NCBI RefSeq assembly: GCF_003182355.1
Contig: NZ_QGTW01000023.1
Coordinates: forward strand, 1-59,813
DNA length: 59,813 nucleotides
Direction: 5' to 3'
Origin: Cytobacillus oceanisediminis
GTDB lineage: Bacteria; Bacillota; Bacilli; Bacillales; Cytobacillaceae
Part shown: positions 16,833-24,732 of the stretch, in pieces
How positions within the stretch are numbered: the first letter of the stretch is position 1
How the letters are laid out: every line of letters begins with the position of its first letter
The notes under the pieces: generated by a model
Database searches by the model: none
What the model was told of the DNA's origin: nothing
What the model saw: only the letters and a program-made list of their open reading frames with translations
Made by a program: the position numbers and the translations under genes

Positions 16833-17813
16833 TTAAAGAAGCTGTCCATAAATATATAAAAAATATAGAAGTGTCACAATCAGGACGATTAACATGGTTT
16901 CAATAAAGCCGCCCTTTTTCTTCTTTTGGAGGTATGCCTGCCGGCTGACAGGCTGGCTTCTGGATGTATGGGCTGTTTTCCGGTTAGGTGTACTCCTAGG
17001 TCCTGAGCTTGAACGTGTCAGCTGGAGCATATCGTTTCTCATTTCATCAGCCGAGGCATAATTGCCTTGAAGCGCATTTAAGATAACATCTTCATATTTT
17101 AAGAGTTCTTTCTTTTGCCTGACCATCAATTTTAGCTGTTTAAGATCTCCGGTGCTTTTGCTGAACCTCTTCGGATAAGCTGTATTAATTAAAATCATTG
17201 CGGCAGCAAATAAATCATAAGGTGGGTCAGCTTTCCGTGTCCCAAGTCCCCAATATCCCCTGTCATAAAACTCTGTGAATTCTTTAATTGCCCTTCCCTG
17301 GACTGTCGTCCCTCCCACATCGATTGTCCGTATTTTAGGTGGAGGTCCTGTTACAATCAAATTGTCGGGCTTTAAATCGCCAAAAACCCACCCGTTCTTA
17401 TGCAATGCCTCCAAATCGCTTAACAGCTGGACGATTAAGACACCAGTCCAGGATGGTCCCTTTTGACGAATAAACGTTAGCAAATCGGGGCCTTGTATGT
17501 ATTCCATAACATAAAAGGAAATTTTGCTGCTCCTTCTTTCCCAATCATCAACATCAAGCAAAGAAGGCCCGAGGGCAGAGCCTTGGACCTTTGCAAAGGA
17601 TTTAAGGACGTTCACTTCAGAGGTTATGGACATCCCGTTATCGCTCATCTTTAGAGCAACCTGCTGATTTTGGCTTTTTGCCAGATAAACAATCCCATTT
17701 GCACCGTAACCCAGTTCCTTTACAATTGTGTAACGGTTGCGGTGCCACTTTCCTTCAATCACGGTACCAGGGTTTACTTTACACTGACTCTTCAAAGAAT
17801 GATTCATCATCAC
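16833..17813 (-). CDS. yabT: YabT-like membrane-anchored Hanks-type Ser/Thr protein kinase
   Basis: Sporulation-associated eukaryotic-type kinase; in B. subtilis YabT is DNA-activated. It has a Gly-rich loop GYGANG (35-40), Lys55 in QQVALKM and catalytic loop FGDLKPDN (144-151). A DVG triplet at 165-167 replaces the usual DFG. A basic Ser/Arg-rich linker is followed by one C-terminal membrane segment (about 304-323), so the kinase faces the cytoplasm. The GTG/ATG/ATG start cluster at 17813 lies 35 bp inside yabS; AAGGAG is 11 bp upstream of the GTG. Length 326 against 338 in B. subtilis. Confidence 0.9.
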   Translation of the reverse strand: MMMNHSLKSQCKVNPGTVIEGKWHRNRYTIVKELGYGANGIVYLAKSQNQQVALKMSDNGMSITSEVNVLKSFAKVQGSALGPSLLDVDDWERRSSKISFYVMEYIQGPDLLTFIRQKGPSWTGVLIVQLLSDLEALHKNGWVFGDLKPDNLIVTGPPPKIRTIDVGGTTVQGRAIKEFTEFYDRGYWGLGTRKADPPYDLFAAAMILINTAYPKRFSKSTGDLKQLKLMVRQKKELLKYEDVILNALQGNYASADEMRNDMLQLTRSSSGPRSTPNRKTAHTSRSQPVSRQAYLQKKKKGGFIETMLIVLIVTLLYFLYIYGQLL

Positions 17814-18516
17814 GGGAAAGCAGACTCCTTAATGAACGTTTTTTCTTAAAATATGTTAGTGCTTCACGGATGGCAGGGCCAGTTGGTGTAATGCCGCCTG
17901 TTGTCAATTTAGAGAATATGCTTGTCAATGACTCAAGCTTTGGTGTCCAGTCCAGCAATTTTTCGACATCTTTCTTTTTCCCGGGAAATACAAAAACGGA
18001 AAAACGATTATCACCGGATCGGGCATTCAGGCTTAAAGACAGATCCAGCAGAGCTTCCTTTACTGTTGGGAGCTTATGCTTCATACTCGCACTTGTATCG
18101 ACCAATACCAGCACTTCAAGTTCGACTGTCTCACCAAGTTCATCGACAACTTCCATCACTTCTCCCCGCTGATCAGGAGGGAGGTCTTCCATTGTTTTCT
18201 CACCGCCCAAAATCTGCTGCAGCTCTTTGTTTACGACCCCCTGAAGAGTTTGGGTCATCGCTTTCCTTGTTACCATTTGCACCGTCTGCGATAGCTGCTG
18301 TGCATAGACAACCTGGCTGACTCCGCCGCCAGACATGGCAATTCCTTCAATCTCGCTCATGCCCTGTTCATCAATCACATCATGCTCCATGACTCCTATC
18401 ACATTGACTGTAATCCCTTGCTCTTTTGCCAGGGCAGCCATTGCAATTGGATCTTCACCCTGATTCGAACAGCCATCCGTTATCAGCAAGATTTGCTTAA
18501 GTGTTCCTGTTTTCAT
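17779..18516 (-). CDS. yabS: YabS: von Willebrand factor A-domain protein
   Basis: A 245-residue protein of unknown role. The N terminus LLITDGCSNQGEDP and the internal LVDTSASMK (MIDAS-type DxSxS at 140-144) indicate a VWA fold split across the sequence. ATG 18516 is preceded by GGAGGGG. It follows spoIIE and overlaps yabT, the same trio as in B. subtilis. A candidate sigma-F promoter lies directly upstream (18546-18575), suggesting forespore expression of yabS-yabT. Confidence 0.88.
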   Translation of the reverse strand: MKTGTLKQILLITDGCSNQGEDPIAMAALAKEQGITVNVIGVMEHDVIDEQGMSEIEGIAMSGGGVSQVVYAQQLSQTVQMVTRKAMTQTLQGVVNKELQQILGGEKTMEDLPPDQRGEVMEVVDELGETVELEVLVLVDTSASMKHKLPTVKEALLDLSLSLNARSGDNRFSVFVFPGKKKDVEKLLDWTPKLESLTSIFSKLTTGGITPTGPAIREALTYFKKKRSLRSLLSRDDESFFEESV

Positions 18517-18545
18517 GAAACTCCCCTCCACTTCTGAGTTGTTAT

Positions 18546-18575
18546 CATTTTCGACTGAAAAAAGGGGAAATATAC
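18546..18575 (-). promoter_or_regulatory. Candidate sigma-F promoter of yabS-yabT
   Basis: Minus strand: GTATA (18571-18575), a 15-bp spacer and GTCGAAAATG (18546-18555). This agrees with the sigma-F pattern GYWTA-N15-GGNRANANTW except that the second G is T and the last base is G. Confidence 0.5.
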
Positions 18576-18604
18576 ATAGAATGACTTTGTTATGAGCAAA
18601 TTAA

Positions 18605-21085
18605 TCAGTTGGCTTTTTGGCGGACTGCATGAACCGGAATGCTTGTCCACTTAGGTGTATTATGTTTGATCCTTGATACCACAACAGTCATATCATCTTC
18701 AATATTTCCTGATCTGGACCTAATGACTTCTTCCATAATTAAATCTGCCACTTCCTGAGGATCGTCTGTCTTTAACTCTGTTATTTTCCGCTTCATCCAC
18801 AAATCAAAATTCTCCACATGCTTTGGCCCTTCAAAAACTCCATCACTCATCATGATTAATAAGTCGCCGGCTTTTAGCTGCTCACTTACAACATCCACAT
18901 CAAATTCCTGGATAATGCCCATCGGAAGATTGCTGGCCTGGATTTTCATTACTTTATGACCTCTTTTAACAAAGCTTGGAGTAGATCCAATTTTCAAAAA
19001 TTTCGCGTCGGCATTTTGCAGATCAATCATGGCCAAATCCAAGGTTGAAAAGATTTCATCGGTCGTCCTTAAAGATAGGACTGAATTAACTGATTTTATT
19101 GCAACTTGCTCCTCAATTCCCGATTGAAGAATTTTTTGCAGCAGCAAAAGGGTTTCTTTGCTTTCCGCATGGGCACGTTCTCCGTTGCCCATGCCATCAC
19201 TGATGGCAATGGCATACTTGCCGCAGCCCAGTTCTATAGTTGAATAACTGTCCCCTGAAATTAACCCGCCGTCTTTCGCCGCATGCGCAACTCCGGTTTC
19301 TACCGCAAAAGCCTTCGCCGAACGGAAGGTTACATGGCAAAAGCCATTTGGAAAGGCAGCGCATTCCTCAGAATTTACTAATATCGTTTCTCCGAGAATA
19401 TCAGATAACATCGGGGCAATCAGCTTTTCACATTCTCCATGTCCCTGGCAGTACGGGATGGTCATATCAATGTCAACATTCCCCTGTTCAAGGCTATATA
19501 TTTCAACTTGCTCGATATGAATGCCAAACTCCTGAAGTGCCTCCAGGATCTGCTCTTCCTGTTTATGATGGTTCTCACGTTCCCTTTGAATCTCCTTCGC
19601 AAAGTCGCCCATCACTTCAGAAACACCCATCAACTGGTCGGCCACAAGCCTTCTGCTTTCCTGGACCTGCTTTTTCAGCTTTTGGTTGGCCTTAAAATAG
19701 GTCAGCTCCTGCTGAACTGCTTCAGTCACTTTTTTGGATCTTGTACAGTACTTTTCCCAATCCCTTGCAAGCTTTGGCGATAGCACTCCCTGATTATTGT
19801 CCACATCATGCATAATATCCATCATATATTCATAGGTTGTATTAAAGTTCTTTGACCAGCAATGGTCTTTCTTGAAACAAGTCTGGCATGTTTTTTCTGT
19901 TACATTGCTTAGAAAATAATCCATTTCTCTATCATTACCGTCTTCCCATTCCGATGGCTCATCGTGGGCAGAGAAGCTTTTGGATAAGGCTTGAAATACA
20001 CTTGAAAACTGTGCAACCCGCTGTGCTGTTACATCCCGCATTTTTCGCATATACTGCTGCTGTTCTGCAGCATACTCCGGTGTTCCCGGTATGTGCTTTG
20101 CCAACTTTGCCGTTAATGCCTGAGGGGTTAAGAGAAACAGTAATATAGCAGCGCCTGTTTCTGACAGGGTCTTCATCAGGTTACCGCTTCCTTCACCATA
20201 CATACCCATCAGCAGCGTTGCTATCAGCAGTCCGAATGCCACACCGAACTTTTTCCCTTCTTTTAAAAGGCCTCCGAGCAACCCTGAAAAAGCAAGCAAG
20301 CTCATATGATAGAAACTTGATATATTGGCAAGGGAGAATATTAACCCAGTTACCACCCCTACAGTAGAACCGACCGTTGCTCCTGCTACAAATGAAAACA
20401 GCAAGACAAGATAGCGGGACATAATATGCTCTACTGAAAGATCATAAACTGTCCACCCAATTGTTCCTGTCATAACAGAAGCCAGCATAATAATAAGACA
20501 GACGATTTCTTCCGTTTTCAGCGATTGCCTGCGCTTATTGATTGATAGCAGCGGAAGTCCTTGAAGAAAAATAAGAGTAAGAATGAAGCCCAGGCTAGAC
20601 TCAACACCAGCCATCATCCCATCATATAATGCGAGCTGGCCCTTATCAATAAAGGCCTCAATCAGTTTTCCTGCCAAAATGGTGAAAAATACATAGAAGG
20701 GCAAAGCCCTAATTTCATTATTCAGCCATTTTTTCGACACCCTAAAGGCAAACAAGAATATGAATGTGATTCCAAAAGCGGATACAGCATTCGATATGGA
20801 TAAAGTGGCTGCACCTGCAATCAATCCCACTAATGCGAGCGGAGCCTTATCTCTTCTTATAAAATAAACCGCAGCGAAAAATGGAAGGCTAAAAGGGGTT
20901 AGCTTCGCTAATATCAAGGCTCTTCCAAGCAAAAAGCCAATGATCAGCAGAACATAGCCTTTTTTAAGAAAGAAATTCTCCAACCCTGATTGGAGCTTTT
21001 TTAAGCCTTTGGCAAATTCGAGTTTCGGTTTGTTAAATGGCACTTCTCCGATCGGCTCCATTACATTCCTTTCTACCTTTTCCAT
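18605..21085 (-). CDS. spoIIE: Stage II sporulation protein E (SpoIIE), sigma-F-activating phosphatase
   Basis: Membrane phosphatase that dephosphorylates SpoIIAA at the asymmetric septum and so releases sigma-F in the forespore. It has 826 residues. An N-terminal region (about 45-330) carries some ten membrane segments, then comes a central FtsZ-interacting region, then a PP2C-type phosphatase. GLISGDSYS and AISDGMGNGERA hold the metal-binding aspartates. The start ATG 21085 has AAGGGGAG upstream. Length and sequence follow B. subtilis SpoIIE (827) throughout. The promoter is described at 21122-21187. Confidence 0.97.
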   Translation of the reverse strand: MEKVERNVMEPIGEVPFNKPKLEFAKGLKKLQSGLENFFLKKGYVLLIIGFLLGRALILAKLTPFSLPFFAAVYFIRRDKAPLALVGLIAGAATLSISNAVSAFGITFIFLFAFRVSKKWLNNEIRALPFYVFFTILAGKLIEAFIDKGQLALYDGMMAGVESSLGFILTLIFLQGLPLLSINKRRQSLKTEEIVCLIIMLASVMTGTIGWTVYDLSVEHIMSRYLVLLFSFVAGATVGSTVGVVTGLIFSLANISSFYHMSLLAFSGLLGGLLKEGKKFGVAFGLLIATLLMGMYGEGSGNLMKTLSETGAAILLFLLTPQALTAKLAKHIPGTPEYAAEQQQYMRKMRDVTAQRVAQFSSVFQALSKSFSAHDEPSEWEDGNDREMDYFLSNVTEKTCQTCFKKDHCWSKNFNTTYEYMMDIMHDVDNNQGVLSPKLARDWEKYCTRSKKVTEAVQQELTYFKANQKLKKQVQESRRLVADQLMGVSEVMGDFAKEIQRERENHHKQEEQILEALQEFGIHIEQVEIYSLEQGNVDIDMTIPYCQGHGECEKLIAPMLSDILGETILVNSEECAAFPNGFCHVTFRSAKAFAVETGVAHAAKDGGLISGDSYSTIELGCGKYAIAISDGMGNGERAHAESKETLLLLQKILQSGIEEQVAIKSVNSVLSLRTTDEIFSTLDLAMIDLQNADAKFLKIGSTPSFVKRGHKVMKIQASNLPMGIIQEFDVDVVSEQLKAGDLLIMMSDGVFEGPKHVENFDLWMKRKITELKTDDPQEVADLIMEEVIRSRSGNIEDDMTVVVSRIKHNTPKWTSIPVHAVRQKAN

Positions 21086-21121
21086 TAAACTACACTCCCC
21101 TTATTTTTATCGTTGCAGACA

Positions 21122-21187
21122 ATTATAAAAGCCAGCTCCTCAGAAGTTTGTCAAAATAGCGGACAAGCCCGGACTTTTCGTTCGACG
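21122..21187 (-). promoter_or_regulatory. spoIIE promoter: sigma-A with 21-bp spacing and a Spo0A box
   Basis: Minus strand: TTGACA (21149-21154), exactly 21 bp, then TATAAT (21122-21127). Both hexamers are perfect but over-spaced, the known signature of Spo0A-activated spoIIE/spoIIG promoters. A box CGTCGAA (21181-21187, consensus TGTCGAA) lies 26 bp upstream of the -35. Confidence 0.85.
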
Positions 21188-21371
21188 GTTTTCCACCTTA
21201 TATGGGGTCAGAAAACAATATTTAAGTTCAGTCTAAGTGTAGATATATAACACATTGACAGAAAAAGTGAAGAAAAGCTTTGAAAAGACTGCTTTATAGA
21301 ACGTCGAACTGCCTGGAAAAAATTGACGAAGCATCTGGGTGGGATTGCGACATATTTCTTTTAATATTTTA

Positions 21372-21400
21372 TTGACTTCTTTTTTAAAACTTTGTATTAT
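21372..21400 (+). promoter_or_regulatory. Sigma-A promoter of the tRNA-Met/tRNA-Glu unit
   Basis: Plus strand: TTGACT (21372-21377), a 17-bp spacer and TATTAT (21395-21400). tRNA-Met begins 44 bp downstream. It supports transcription of the tRNAs against the flow of neighbouring genes. Confidence 0.8.
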
Positions 21401-21443
21401 AAATCTTGTGCTTTAAGGCACAACTGTTAATCTATGAAAATAT

Positions 21444-21517
21444 GGCGGTGTAGCTCAGCTGGCTAGAGCGTACGGTTCATACCCGTGAGGTCGGGGGTTC
21501 GATCCCCTCCGCCGCTA
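21444..21517 (+). tRNA. tRNA-Met (CAT anticodon)
   Basis: A 74-nt cloverleaf. Acceptor GGCGGTG pairs with CGCCGCT, the D arm is AGCTCAGCTGG-type, the anticodon loop reads TTCATAC and the T arm GGGGGTTCGATCCCCTC. CCA is not encoded (ATCA follows the discriminator A). It matches the elongator Met tRNA found between yabR and spoIIE in B. subtilis, but it is on the strand opposite to those genes here. Confidence 0.95.
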
Positions 21518-21531
21518 TCAAAGCACGCGGA

Positions 21532-21631
21532 AGCGCGTTGCCCAGGGGCGACAAGCATAAGACAAGGTGGCAGAAAGGTTGTACTTTACCTTTTTGACAG
21601 ATTGGCTTATGACCTCGAGACCCTACGCGCT
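21532..21631. repeat. Family A palindromic repeat, copy A2
   Basis: A 100-bp palindrome with AGCGCGT/ACGCGCT ends. The centre is AGAAAGGTTG/ACTTTACCTTTTT and the flank GGCTTATGACCTCGAGACCC corresponds to copy A1. It separates the two tRNA genes and would be part of their joint precursor RNA. Confidence 0.8.
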
Positions 21632-21681
21632 GAAGCTGAACTCCTATAATTTAGGAAGCTACAAAAATTGAATTTTACCAA

Positions 21682-21753
21682 GGCCCGTTGGTCAAGCGGT
21701 TAAGACACCGCCCTTTCACGGCGGTAACACGGGTTCGAATCCCGTACGGGTCA
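21682..21753 (+). tRNA. tRNA-Glu (TTC anticodon)
   Basis: A 72-nt cloverleaf. Acceptor GGCCCGT pairs with ACGGGTC, the anticodon loop reads CTTTCAC and the T arm CGGGTTCGAATCCCG. CCA is not encoded. It is followed within 11 bp by a plus-strand terminator. Confidence 0.95.
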
Positions 21754-21763
21754 TTTCAAAGAA

Positions 21764-21790
21764 GCGTCAGCCTTAGGCTGATGCTTTTTT
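21764..21790 (+). terminator. Terminator of the tRNA unit
   Basis: Plus strand: GCGTCAGCC, a TTA loop, GGCTGATGC and six T. Confidence 0.88.
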
Positions 21791-21848
21791 GATATAAAGA
21801 AAGGTTTTATACCCAAACTAAAATATTACTAAACATCTAGAAGCGCAC

Positions 21849-21876
21849 AAAAAAACAAGCCCGGTGCGGACTTGTT
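21849..21876 (-). terminator. Terminator of yabR
   Basis: The minus strand has AACAAGTCC, a 5-nt loop, GGGCTTGTT and a T run, about 38 bp after the yabR stop. It faces the tRNA terminator. Confidence 0.85.
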
Positions 21877-21913
21877 TTAATTTACTCTGCTATATATCAA
21901 GATCAGCAGCAAG

Positions 21914-22372
21914 TTATCCCCGTCTTGCGCCTCTTCCTCCACGTTTGGATTCAGTGTGGCGTTTTAGTGATGACAGACGATCTTCGCTATCCTTTAAGAA
22001 TCGAGCCATTTTTGATTCAAAATTCTCTTTGGATGGGCGGTTATCATTTGTTCTGCCATGACGAGGACGGCCAGAATTTGAATGTCCTCTAAATTCTTTT
22101 CTGTCGCCTCTTTCAGGTCTTTCAGATCGCTCAGGCCGGTCTTTTGCCTTCTTGATGGATAAACCGATCTTGCCATCCTTTTCGACATTAATGACTTTCA
22201 CTTCGACCATATCACCTACTTTTAGGTGATCATTAATATCTTTGACATAATTGTCTGCGACTTCACTTATGTGCACCAGACCGGTTGAGCCTTCCGGCAG
22301 CTCCACAAATGCTCCGAAATTTGTAATACCTGTGACCTTTCCTTGTAACTTGCTGCCTACTTCGATTGACAT
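21914..22372 (-). CDS. yabR: YabR: S1-domain RNA-binding protein
   Basis: A single S1/OB fold (about residues 1-72, with GKVTGITNFGAFVELPEG and GLVHISEVADNYVKD). It is followed by a long charged tail rich in Arg, Glu and Ser, ending RGGRGARRG. At 152 residues it is longer than B. subtilis YabR (128); the extra length is in the low-complexity RPERSERPERGDR section. S1 proteins bind RNA, often on the ribosome; the exact role of YabR is not known. A strong AAGGAGG site precedes the ATG. Confidence 0.92.
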   Translation of the reverse strand: MSIEVGSKLQGKVTGITNFGAFVELPEGSTGLVHISEVADNYVKDINDHLKVGDMVEVKVINVEKDGKIGLSIKKAKDRPERSERPERGDRKEFRGHSNSGRPRHGRTNDNRPSKENFESKMARFLKDSEDRLSSLKRHTESKRGGRGARRG

Positions 22373-22402
22373 TAAAAAAATTGCCTCCTTGAAAGATATA
22401 AA

Positions 22403-22670
22403 GTGAAACTTCCATCAGGGTAATTAGTGATTATGACATCATACATCTACAGCTTTTCCAAGCCTTACAGAATTATATTTTCACACACATCCACTGATGG
22501 TTAGTTGAGGCCCGCACGATGCGGGTCACTCAGACGTTGCCACAGGATGTGGCGTTTTTAGTCAAAGTTCTTTTAACCGGGCCTTTACAGGCAGTTTCCT
22601 TTTTAATAACCTCATTAAGCCTTACTTTATAAGCGAAGGGTTACTGCCTGTTAATCTGCGATAAATCATA
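22403..22670. repeat. Family B repeat, copy B2 (fills the divIC-yabR gap)
   Basis: It starts AGTGAAACTTCCATCAGGG and ends TACTGCCTGTTAATCTGCGA. CCCGCACGATGCGGG and GCCACAGGATGTGGC hairpins are shared with B1, and GGGCCTTTACAGGCAGTT corresponds to GGGCTTTTACGGGCCGTT there. It occupies most of the 345-bp gap. Confidence 0.75.
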
Positions 22671-22718
22671 CTTTCTATATATTATACAGAATTCAAAAAA
22701 AAAGTGTCAATACAGCCT

Positions 22719-23129
22719 CTAGTCGGTTGATTTTTCCTTATTCTTCTTATTCTTCTCTGTCTCTTCAGGGAGATTAAAAATGATTTCATTATTGTCGGAT
22801 AAGAAATAGTCCTTCCTGGCAAGCTTTGCTATATATTCATCATCATTCAATTTAACAATTTCCTCTTCAAGAATGACTTCTTTCTTCTGTAGCGCAGCTA
22901 GCTCCTTGTCAAGCCGGTTTTTCTCTTCCACTTTTTCTTCCAGAGCAACAGATTGCGAAACGAGTGTAGAGATCATAAAAAAAGAAAGTACGGCTGCCAG
23001 TGTAAAAAAGGCTGCTAATCTTCTAAATAAAAGCTTTCTTTTCCGGCCCGCACTGATCTCTGCCGCTTCCTGCTGTCTGACATAGCTTGTTTCAATTTTG
23101 GCTACATTTCTTTTCTTGCTGACACTCAC
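22719..23129 (-). CDS. divIC: Cell-division protein DivIC (FtsB-like)
   Basis: Bitopic septum protein that works with FtsL and DivIB in the divisome core. It has a basic cytoplasmic N terminus and one membrane segment (about 37-57). An external coiled coil follows (about 60-95, SVALEEKVEEKNRLDKELAA), then the conserved LARKDYFLSDNNEIIFNLP segment. It has 136 residues and lies 15 bp after yabQ. Confidence 0.94.
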   Translation of the reverse strand: MSVSKKRNVAKIETSYVRQQEAAEISAGRKRKLLFRRLAAFFTLAAVLSFFMISTLVSQSVALEEKVEEKNRLDKELAALQKKEVILEEEIVKLNDDEYIAKLARKDYFLSDNNEIIFNLPEETEKNKKNKEKSTD

Positions 23130-23144
23130 TTTCGCATTCCCTCC

Positions 23145-23777
23145 TTACTCTTTATGCTTTTTCCACTTTGAGATCCACTTTAAAACATAATTCTTTATCT
23201 GCTGTAAATATCCTGCCAATTTATTATATAACTTCTCGACGGATTTTTTAATATTTTTCGGCAAAAGTTTCCACAAAAGTGACAAAATCCATTTGACAGG
23301 CAGAAAAATCACCTTTAATGTAAACCAAATGACCCGTAAAGCGATTTTCAAAAGGGAATAAAGTCCCTTTCCAAGCATAACAGTGATGGCAATCAACGCG
23401 GTTATAAGTCCTTGGAAGGGTTTATAAATGACTAGAGTAAACGCCTTAACTAAAAAGCGGTATATGGAGATTGCCATTCTGATGGAAATCTCCAATACCC
23501 GCAAATACATTTTTTTAAATAAACTTTGATAAGCGGCAAAACCGCATAGCAAGGCAACGAAAATATAAAACCTCAATTCACCTTTATTAACCAGAAATAA
23601 AATATAAAAGATAGCCAATCCCTGCAGCAGCCAAAAAAGGATATCGTTAATAAAAATAATCCAGCTTTTACGCTTGGTCCTCTTAAGAAAACGATTATAG
23701 GTATCAAGGGCAGCCCCAAAGACACTTCCCATGCCGATCATGGCCAGCATGGTCATAAATTGAGTGGTCAGTGTCAT
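23145..23777 (-). CDS. yabQ: Spore cortex biosynthesis protein YabQ
   Basis: Polytopic membrane protein needed for cortex formation; made in the mother cell under sigma-E in B. subtilis. It has 210 residues, four or five hydrophobic segments and a basic C terminus. The ATG overlaps the yabP stop by 4 bp, so yabP-yabQ-divIC are coupled. Confidence 0.93.
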   Translation of the reverse strand: MTLTTQFMTMLAMIGMGSVFGAALDTYNRFLKRTKRKSWIIFINDILFWLLQGLAIFYILFLVNKGELRFYIFVALLCGFAAYQSLFKKMYLRVLEISIRMAISIYRFLVKAFTLVIYKPFQGLITALIAITVMLGKGLYSLLKIALRVIWFTLKVIFLPVKWILSLLWKLLPKNIKKSVEKLYNKLAGYLQQIKNYVLKWISKWKKHKE

Positions 23778-24076
23778 CGGAATAATTTGCTAAAGAAACC
23801 TTTAGCTTTATCTCCATTCTGATCGTCTATATATACGAGGTCAAATACCTTCCCCTTTATGGAAACAATTCCCTTGTCTACATCCAAATTCTTCATCTGC
23901 AGATTCTGCCCTCTAATCGCCAGGAAGCCCATCACCGTTTCCAGCAAAAACTCTTCATTATCAAAGCTTTCTACCTGTTTGACCCCTGTAATATCCAGCA
24001 GCCTCCTGCCCCTCATAATGACATCATGCTCCTGGGTATTCACTTTGTTTGAACTTGACTCATAATATTGGCTCAT
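23774..24076 (-). CDS. yabP: Spore-specific protein YabP
   Basis: A 100-residue soluble protein of the YabP family, involved in spore cortex/coat assembly with YabQ. The family core HDVIMRGRRLLDITGVKQV and FLAIRGQNLQMKNLDVDKG is intact. GAGGGATG precedes the ATG. It begins the yabP-yabQ-divIC operon. A palindrome GTACAA-N5-TTGTAC (24100-24116) lies about 25 bp upstream and could be a regulatory site. Confidence 0.93.
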   Translation of the reverse strand: MSQYYESSSNKVNTQEHDVIMRGRRLLDITGVKQVESFDNEEFLLETVMGFLAIRGQNLQMKNLDVDKGIVSIKGKVFDLVYIDDQNGDKAKGFFSKLFR

Positions 24077-24157
24077 AATTCATCCCTCGCAATCACATAG
24101 TACAACCTTTTTGTACATGTTTATGAATAGGGATATAAAAATAGAACAAGCCATTAA

Positions 24158-24350
24158 GAAAAGCGGAAGGCTCTTGGTTAAGCAGAACGCAGACTAAAGA
24201 CGCCATGTCCTATGGCAACGTCTGCATGACCCGCTTCCTGCGGGCCCAGCACAAGACGAGTCTCACGGAAAGGTGTTTTTTACCTTTTTAGGAGGAATGG
24301 CTTGTGCTCTCGAGGGGGGTAGGCACTTCTCCTAAAAGCTAACGCTTATA
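24158..24350. repeat. Family A repeat, copy A3 (fills the rqcP-yabP gap)
   Basis: It contains GGAAAGGTGTTTTTTACC, CTCTCGAGGGGGGTAGGC and GCACAAGACGAG as in A1. An upstream module adds GACGCCATGTCCTATGGCAACGTC and GACCCGCTTCCTGCGGGC. The rest of the 360-bp gap holds nothing else recognisable. Confidence 0.8.
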
Positions 24351-24436
24351 ATCGTGCGGTGATTTCCCTGCCAAAGCGTTCCTTGTGGAGCTGGACAGGT
24401 ATCAAAGTTCAAAGATTTCCAGCTCTTTCAAAAAAA

Positions 24437-24703
24437 TTATGCTTCAGTTTCGGCCTTTTCTTCCTTTATAATTGAATACATTTCCGCAGCCTCTTCCTTC
24501 CGGGTCGTTTCCTGCAGGCGCTCCACTTTAACAGTAACCAGCTTTTGTCCAAATCGGATTTGAAGCTCATCCCCAACTTTAACGGTCGAGCTGGCCTTAG
24601 CCTGCTGGCCGTTAATTGAAATCCTTCCCTGATCGGAAACTTCTTTTGCCAGTGTTCTTCTTTTAATAAGCCTTGATACTTTTAAAAATTTATCCAATCT
24701 CAT
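24437..24703 (-). CDS. rqcP: RqcP (YabO/HslR): S4-domain ribosome quality control factor
   Basis: A small S4 RNA-binding protein, known in B. subtilis to act with RqcH on stalled 50S subunits during alanine-tail synthesis. The 88 residues begin MRLDKFLKVSRLIKRRTLA, the canonical S4 helix. GRISINGQQAKASSTVKVGD completes the fold. It sits 29 bp after yabN, the usual order. Confidence 0.93.
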   Translation of the reverse strand: MRLDKFLKVSRLIKRRTLAKEVSDQGRISINGQQAKASSTVKVGDELQIRFGQKLVTVKVERLQETTRKEEAAEMYSIIKEEKAETEA

Positions 24704-24732
24704 TTGTCCGCCACTCCTCTTGTTACACTATT

